Part shown: piece by piece, positions 34,195-38,428 of the stretch | How positions within the stretch are numbered: the first letter of the stretch is position 1 | Layout: each line of letters begins with the position of its first letter | Assembly (NCBI RefSeq): GCF_022842045.1 | Contig: NZ_JALHQI010000026.1 | Span: forward strand, 1-38,428 | Direction: 5' to 3' | Source of the DNA: Arenimonas sp. | Lineage (GTDB): Bacteria > Pseudomonadota > Gammaproteobacteria > Xanthomonadales > Xanthomonadaceae | DNA length: 38,428 nt | Notes under the pieces: generated by a model | Database searches by the model: none | Seen by the model: only the letters and a program-made list of their open reading frames with translations | What the model was told of the DNA's origin: nothing | Position numbers and translations under genes: made by a program

Positions 34195-34533
34195 ATGACT
34201 TCGATCGCCGACCTCGCCGCCCGTCACTGCACCCCGCTCAAGGGCGAGCAGCACCGCCTGCCACCCGCCGACGTGAAGGCTTTCCTCACCGCCCTGCCCG
34301 GCTGGGAGCTGGTGGAGGACGGCGCGGCGATCCGACGGACCTTCACGTTCAAGGACTACTACCGGACGATGGCGTTCGTGAATGCGCTGGCCTACGTGGC
34401 CCATGCCGAGGACCACCATCCCGATCTGGGGGTGCACTACGACCGGGCGGTGGTGCGCTATTCCACCCACGACGTGGGCGGGCTGAGCGCCAACGATTTC
34501 ATCTGCGCCGCAAAGGCCGAACAGCTCGCCTGA
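34195..34533 (+). CDS. phhB: Pterin-4a-carbinolamine dehydratase
   Basis: Dehydrates 4a-hydroxytetrahydrobiopterin, recycling the cofactor of aromatic amino acid hydroxylases. The 112-residue protein has the family's active-site set: H74-H75-P76, H81 in DLGVHYDRAVVRYSTHD, and GLSANDF. No phenylalanine hydroxylase gene is adjacent, so the partner is presumably elsewhere. GGAA about 7 nt upstream serves as ribosome site. The stop codon lies inside a perfect palindrome shared with the convergent rluC. Confidence 0.93.
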   Translation: MTSIADLAARHCTPLKGEQHRLPPADVKAFLTALPGWELVEDGAAIRRTFTFKDYYRTMAFVNALAYVAHAEDHHPDLGVHYDRAVVRYSTHDVGGLSANDFICAAKAEQLA

Positions 34534-34567
34534 AGCAAATGAACCTGGTTCATTTGCTTCAGGCGAG
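34525..34567. repeat. Perfect 21-bp palindrome across the phhB and rluC stop codons
   Basis: The arms 34525-34545 and 34547-34567 are exactly complementary around one central T. Each arm contains the last codons and stop of one gene, so both genes end in CTC GCC TGA followed by the same trailer. It should form a strong hairpin in either transcript and probably acts as a bidirectional terminator, although it lacks a U-run. Confidence 0.85.
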
Positions 34568-35518
34568 GCGGTCCAATACTGCGGTGAGTTCTTCGCTCAG
34601 CGGTGCGTTGATCAGGTAGGGCGTCTTGCCCTTGTCCAGGGCGAATTCGATGGACGCCGCGTGCAGGAACAGGCGCTTGAGGCCTACCTGCTGGGCCAGC
34701 CGCTTGTTCGCCTCGGGGTCGCCGTACTTGTCGTCGCCGGCCACCGGGTGACCAAGGTGGGCGGCATGCACACGGATCTGGTGGGTGCGGCCGGTCTCGA
34801 TGCGCACCTCGCAGTAGCTGTGGCCCCCGCGGCGCTCGAGCACCTTGAAGTGGCTGACCGAAGGCTTGCCCGCCGGATCCACGCGCACCTGGCGCTCGCC
34901 GCCCTGCATCACCGATTTTTGCAGCGGCGCGTCCACGGTCAGCGTGCCGTTCGGGACGCGGCCGACCAGCAGCGCCAGGTAGCGCTTGCCCGGCCCTTCG
35001 TCGTCCTCGCCCGCGCGCATCAGCGCCTGCAGCTCGAGCAGGGCCGAACGCTTCTTGGCGATGATGATCACGCCCGAGGTATCCCGGTCCAGGCGGTGCA
35101 CCAGCTCCAGCGGCTCGCCGGGCCGAAGCGCCCGAAGCGATTCGATCAGGCCGTGGCTGATGCCGCTGCCGCCGTGGGTGGCCAGGCCGCTGGGCTTGCT
35201 CACGGCCAGCAGGGCCTTGTCCTCGAACACGATGCTGGCGGCCAGGCGGTCCAGCAGGCCCTTGGGCACCGGCCGGGCCTCGCCGGCCTCGTTCAGCTTT
35301 ACCGGCGGGATGCGGACCTCGTCGCCCCCGGCCAGGCGGCTGTCGGCCTTGGCCCGCTTGCCGTTGATTCGCACCTGGCCGCTGCGGACCAGCTTGTAGA
35401 CCAGGCTCCGGGGCGCGCCCTTGAGCTGCAGCAGCAGGAAGTTGTCCAGGCGCTGGCCGTCCCGGTCCTCGGGGACCTTGACCATCTTCACGCCGGTTGA
35501 GACTTCATTTGCCGCCAT
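34559..35518 (-). CDS. rluC: 23S rRNA pseudouridine synthase, RluC type
   Basis: Isomerises uridines of 23S rRNA (955, 2504 and 2580 in E. coli numbering). The 319 residues comprise an S4 RNA-binding domain (about 22-80, RLDNFLLLQLKGAPRSLVYKLVRSGQVRINGKR) and a catalytic domain with D144 in HRLDRDTSGV, the same number as in E. coli RluC, plus RTHQIRVHAAHLGHPVAGDDKYG. AGGTG lies 8 nt before ATG 35518. It is divergent from rne, as in E. coli, which supports RluC over RluD. Confidence 0.94.
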   Translation of the reverse strand: MAANEVSTGVKMVKVPEDRDGQRLDNFLLLQLKGAPRSLVYKLVRSGQVRINGKRAKADSRLAGGDEVRIPPVKLNEAGEARPVPKGLLDRLAASIVFEDKALLAVSKPSGLATHGGSGISHGLIESLRALRPGEPLELVHRLDRDTSGVIIIAKKRSALLELQALMRAGEDDEGPGKRYLALLVGRVPNGTLTVDAPLQKSVMQGGERQVRVDPAGKPSVSHFKVLERRGGHSYCEVRIETGRTHQIRVHAAHLGHPVAGDDKYGDPEANKRLAQQVGLKRLFLHAASIEFALDKGKTPYLINAPLSEELTAVLDRLA

Positions 35519-35538
35519 GGGGGTTGCACCTATACAAT
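35509..35538 (+). promoter_or_regulatory. Predicted rne promoter
   Basis: TACAAT at 35533-35538 with TTGCCG at 35509-35514 (18-bp spacer) would start transcription near 35546, leaving a leader of about 345 nt. The -35 lies within the start of rluC on the other strand. Confidence 0.45.
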
Positions 35539-35545
35539 CGCTTCG

Positions 35546-35889
35546 CGAGATAACGTCCTGATTTCCCTGGGGTGCCGGCCGAAAGCCGATCCCAGGTGAA
35601 TCCTGAGGAACCGCTACCACACCCCACGGGGGTGACCATGTTAGCCGGTACCGAAGGCGGACGGATATCGCCGTACACCTTACAAGTGCACGACAGACCG
35701 GAGAACGCTCGGCGGTTTCCGGCCCCAATGACCGAACACAAGTACAACAAGCGCTCCCGCGGGTTCGCCCAAGGTTTCGAAGCGCTGGAAGTTCCTGCCA
35801 GGCCCGGGTGCGCGGTGCGCCCCTAGCCGGAAACATCGGGCGCGGACCCCGGCGTTCCTCGCGGTAAGAGCGCGTGAGGACACCAGACA
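35546..35889 (+). promoter_or_regulatory. Long structured rne 5' leader
   Basis: The 371-nt gap between rluC and rne holds no convincing gene. It contains several hairpins: 35566-35596 (CCTGGG/CCCAGG plus an inner CGGC stem), 35620-35634 (CACCCC/GGGGTG), 35698-35722 (10-bp stem with one mismatch) and 35806-35823 (GGG-GCGC/GCGC-CCC with a bulged T). In E. coli the 361-nt rne leader folds into hairpins that let RNase E cut and limit its own mRNA; the similar length and structure suggest the same control here. A GAGG lies 10 nt before the rne ATG. Confidence 0.6.
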
Positions 35890-38428
35890 ATGAAGCGTAT
35901 GTTGATCAATGCCACGCAGGCCGAAGAGCTGCGCGTGGCGATCGTCGATGGCCAGAACCTTTACGACATCGACATCGAGCAGCCCTCGAAGGAACAAAAG
36001 AAGTCCAACATCTACAAGGGCCGCATCGTCCGCCTGGAGCCCTCCCTGGAGGCCGCCTTCGTCGAGTACGGCGGCGAGCGCCACGGCTTCCTCCCCCTCA
36101 AGGAAATCTCCCGGGACTACTTCGTCCCCGGCGTCGACCCCAACAAGGCCGGCCTGAAGGAATTCCTGCGCGAAGGCCAGGAAGTGGTCGTCCAGGTCGA
36201 CAAGGAAGAGCGCGGCAACAAGGGCGCCGCCCTGACCACGTTCATCTCGCTGGCCGGCCGCTACATGGTGCTGATGCCGAACTCGCCCACCGCCGGCGGC
36301 GTCTCGCGCCGGGTCGAGGGTGACGACCGCCAGGCCCTGAAAGAGGCCATGGACGCGCTGACCATCCCCGACGACATGGGCGTGATCATCCGCACCGCCG
36401 GCGTCGGCCGCGCCGCCGACGAACTTCAGTGGGACCTCGACTACCTGCTCCAGGTCTGGAAGTCGATCACCGACGCCGCCCTGGCCAAGCCCTCGCCCTT
36501 CCTGATCTACCAGGAATCGCGCCTGATCATCCGCGCCCTGCGCGACTACCTGCGCGCCGACATCGGCGAGATCCTGGTGGACACGCGCGAGATGTACGAC
36601 GAGGCGCGCGACTTCATGCAGTCGGTGATGCCGCAGAACCTGCGCAAGCTCAAGTTCTACGAAGACCCGACGCCGCTGTTCAACCGCTACCAGATCGAGT
36701 CGCAGATCGAAGGCGCCTACGAGCGCCAGGTGCGGCTGCCCTCGGGCGGCAGCATCGTCGTCGACCAGACCGAGGCCCTGACCGCGATCGACGTCAACTC
36801 CTCGCGCGCCACCAAGGGCAGCGACATCGAGGAAACCGCGTTCAACACCAACCTCGAGGCCGCCGACGAAGTGGCCCGCCAGATGCGCCTGCGCGACCTG
36901 GGCGGCCTGGTGGTCATCGACTTCATCGACATGAGCTCGGGCAAGCACCAGCGCCTGGTGGAAGAGCGCCTGCAGAACGCGCTCAAGCAGGACCGCGCCC
37001 GCGTGCAGATCGGCCGCATCTCGCGCTTCGGCCTGCTGGAAATGAGCCGCCAGCGCCTGCGCCCGTCGCTGGGTGAATCCAGCCAGATCGTCTGCCCGCG
37101 CTGCGAGGGCCACGGCCGCATGCGCAGCGTCGAGTCGCTGTCGCTGAGCATCCTGCGCCTGGCCGAAGAGCACGCGATGAAGGAGAACACCGGGCAGGTG
37201 CTGGTACAGGCCCCGCCGGAAATCGCCAACTACCTGCTCAACGAGAAGCGCCGCGCCCTGGTCGAGATCGAAACCCGGCACGATGCACCCGTGGTCGTGG
37301 TCGCCGACGACCAGCTCGAGACGCCGCACTTCAACATCAGCCGCCTGCGCGAAAACGAGCTGGGCGAAGAGTCCGGCAAGCCCAGCTACCACCGCACCAC
37401 CCCGCGCAAGCAGGCGGTGCATTCGCTGACCAAGGCGCACATCAACGTGCCCGACCTGCCGGCCGTCACCGCCGTGCGCCCGCCGAACCCGGCGCCGGTG
37501 CGCGAGGAAGCCGAGGTCGAAGTGGCGCCGGCGCCGGTGTTCTCCAACAAGGCGGCCGCGCCCAAGCCGGGCTTCTTCGCCCGCCTGGCCGCGCTGTTCA
37601 CCGGCGGCGATGCCGGCAACGATGAAGCACCGGCCAAGAAGTCGCGCGACGAGCGCAGTGACCGCAGCGAACGCGGCGGCGACCGCGGCCCGCGCGGCGG
37701 CAACGACGGCCGTCGCGATCGCAACGGCCGTGGCCGGGATCGCGGCGAGCGCGGTTCGCGCGGCGAGCGCAACGACCGCGGCGACAAGGCCAAGGACAGC
37801 GGCAAGCCCCAGCCGCAGGCCGCCGCCCAGGCGCGCCCGCCCAAGCAGGAGCGCACCGAGGAACAGAAGAAGCAGGACGAGCAGCGTCGCCTCGAGGGGC
37901 AGCAGCGCCGCGAGGAAAACCAGAAGAAGGAAGCCGAGCGCCGCGAACAGCAGCGCCAGGAAAACCTGAAGCGCGAAGCCGAGCGTCGCGAAGCCCGCGC
38001 CGCCAAGCTGGCCGCGCAGGCTGCTGCCGGCGGTGCCGCCCTGGCCGAGGGTGAAGCGCCGGTTGCCGACGTGGACGCCGCAGAAGGCCAAGTCGCTGCC
38101 GGCGTCGAGAACAACGCCGAAGGCGGCAGCGAAGCCGCGGGTGCCGAAGGCACGGGCCGCCGTCGCCGCGGCCGTCGCGGTGGCCGTCGCCGCCGTCGTC
38201 CGGAAGATGCCGCCAACGAGGGCAACGGCCAGGACGCTTCGCAGGACAGCGAATCCGATTTCGATGACGAAGAGCCGGGCCAGTCCTCTGGCAACCGCCC
38301 GGCCTCTCCGGCGGCCACGGTGAGCGCCGCCGAGTCCGACTTCGACGACCTCGGCCCCGCGCCCACCCCGGCCCCGCGCCCGGTGCCGGTGTCGGCCCCG
38401 GTGGCGGCGATGGCGGCAGCGCCGGTCG
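35890..38428 (+). CDS. rne: Ribonuclease E (3' end cut by window edge)
   Basis: Essential endoribonuclease that starts mRNA decay and matures rRNA and tRNA; it also scaffolds the degradosome. 846 codons are present. The N-terminal catalytic half has [22 protein letters not shown], an S1 domain (about 35-125), the metal-binding D301 ([11 protein letters not shown]) and D344 ([11 protein letters not shown]), and the zinc-link C402-P-R-C405. The C-terminal half, from about 530, is disordered. It has Arg/Gly/Asp-rich repeats (about 575-640), a Glu/Gln/Arg-rich coiled-coil-like stretch (about 655-710) and a very basic [16 protein letters not shown] near 755-770 that should bind RNA. The ORF is open at the window end. 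Confidence 0.97.
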   Translation, partial: MKRMLINATQAEELRVAIVDGQNLYDIDIEQPSKEQKKSNIYKGRIVRLEPSLEAAFVEYGGERHGFLPLKEISRDYFVPGVDPNKAGLKEFLREGQEVVVQVDKEERGNKGAALTTFISLAGRYMVLMPNSPTAGGVSRRVEGDDRQALKEAMDALTIPDDMGVIIRTAGVGRAADELQWDLDYLLQVWKSITDAALAKPSPFLIYQESRLIIRALRDYLRADIGEILVDTREMYDEARDFMQSVMPQNLRKLKFYEDPTPLFNRYQIESQIEGAYERQVRLPSGGSIVVDQTEALTAIDVNSSRATKGSDIEETAFNTNLEAADEVARQMRLRDLGGLVVIDFIDMSSGKHQRLVEERLQNALKQDRARVQIGRISRFGLLEMSRQRLRPSLGESSQIVCPRCEGHGRMRSVESLSLSILRLAEEHAMKENTGQVLVQAPPEIANYLLNEKRRALVEIETRHDAPVVVVADDQLETPHFNISRLRENELGEESGKPSYHRTTPRKQAVHSLTKAHINVPDLPAVTAVRPPNPAPVREEAEVEVAPAPVFSNKAAAPKPGFFARLAALFTGGDAGNDEAPAKKSRDERSDRSERGGDRGPRGGNDGRRDRNGRGRDRGERGSRGERNDRGDKAKDSGKPQPQAAAQARPPKQERTEEQKKQDEQRRLEGQQRREENQKKEAERREQQRQENLKREAERREARAAKLAAQAAAGGAALAEGEAPVADVDAAEGQVAAGVENNAEGGSEAAGAEGTGRRRRGRRGGRRRRRPEDAANEGNGQDASQDSESDFDDEEPGQSSGNRPASPAATVSAAESDFDDLGPAPTPAPRPVPVSAPVAAMAAAPV

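Noticed and set aside
35572-35826. An 84-codon open frame in the rne leader
   Set aside because: No ribosome site, no recognisable protein features, and it lies across strong hairpins that better fit an untranslated leader.
35680-38091. An 803-codon open frame on the minus strand
   Set aside because: It is antisense to rne and its leader and is built of low-complexity Ala/Val/Gly/Arg runs.

Overview
The window is a GC-rich chromosomal segment of a gammaproteobacterium, most likely of the Xanthomonadales/Lysobacterales (Lysobacter, Luteimonas or Xanthomonas-like). The assignment rests on the serC-pheA-hisC-aroA-cmk-rpsA order, the divergent rluC/rne pair, the short two-cysteine L36 protein, the Ala/Lys/Pro-rich protein tails and the strong GC codon bias. 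The bias also creates very long antisense ORFs that are not genes. I see no tRNA, rRNA, CRISPR array, insertion sequence or prophage gene. Both ends cut genes: rpsA on the left and rne on the right.

Layout. (1) 1-6001, minus strand: the aromatic/serine supraoperon serC-pheA-hisC-aroA-cmk-rpsA, tightly packed, with a 160-nt leader before rpsA. (2) 6065-9256, minus: a five-PAS GGDEF-EAL cyclic-di-GMP protein. (3) 9336-10921, plus: msrP-msrQ, periplasmic methionine sulfoxide repair. (4) 10897-19271: a lipid-storage neighbourhood holding a tail-anchored double-FHA protein, a PHA-granule-region protein, an FFLEELY-type protein, a patatin-like lipase, a PhaF-like phasin, a membrane-anchored degenerate Mrr-like protein, a two-domain fatty acyl-CoA reductase of the Marinobacter type, an acyl-CoA-binding protein and a PhaD-like TetR regulator. 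(5) 19385-23132, plus: L36, a small exported protein, the agmatine-to-putrescine pair aguA-aguB and a TraB-family membrane protein. (6) 23164-30877, minus: an RND efflux operon with one adaptor and two different permeases. (7) 31083-31771, plus: two small exported c-type cytochromes. (8) 31833-33464, minus: a TonB-like-topology protein with a long Pro-Glu spacer. (9) 33548-38428: nfuA, phhB, rluC and rne.

How the parts fit. Region 4 is the most coherent candidate for something under-described. It has a fatty-alcohol-forming reductase, an acyl-CoA carrier, a phasin, a granule protein, a lipase and an acyl-CoA-type regulator, but neither a PHA synthase nor a wax synthase. A perfect 10-bp palindrome overlaps the predicted -10 box of the acyl-CoA-binding protein/TetR operon and may be the regulator's operator. 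Region 6 encodes an asymmetric permease pair: one keeps the Asp-Asp/Lys proton relay and the other has lost the second Asp and the Lys. This suggests an MdtBC-like heteromer.

Calls come from reading translated sequence and remembered family features. No database search was run.
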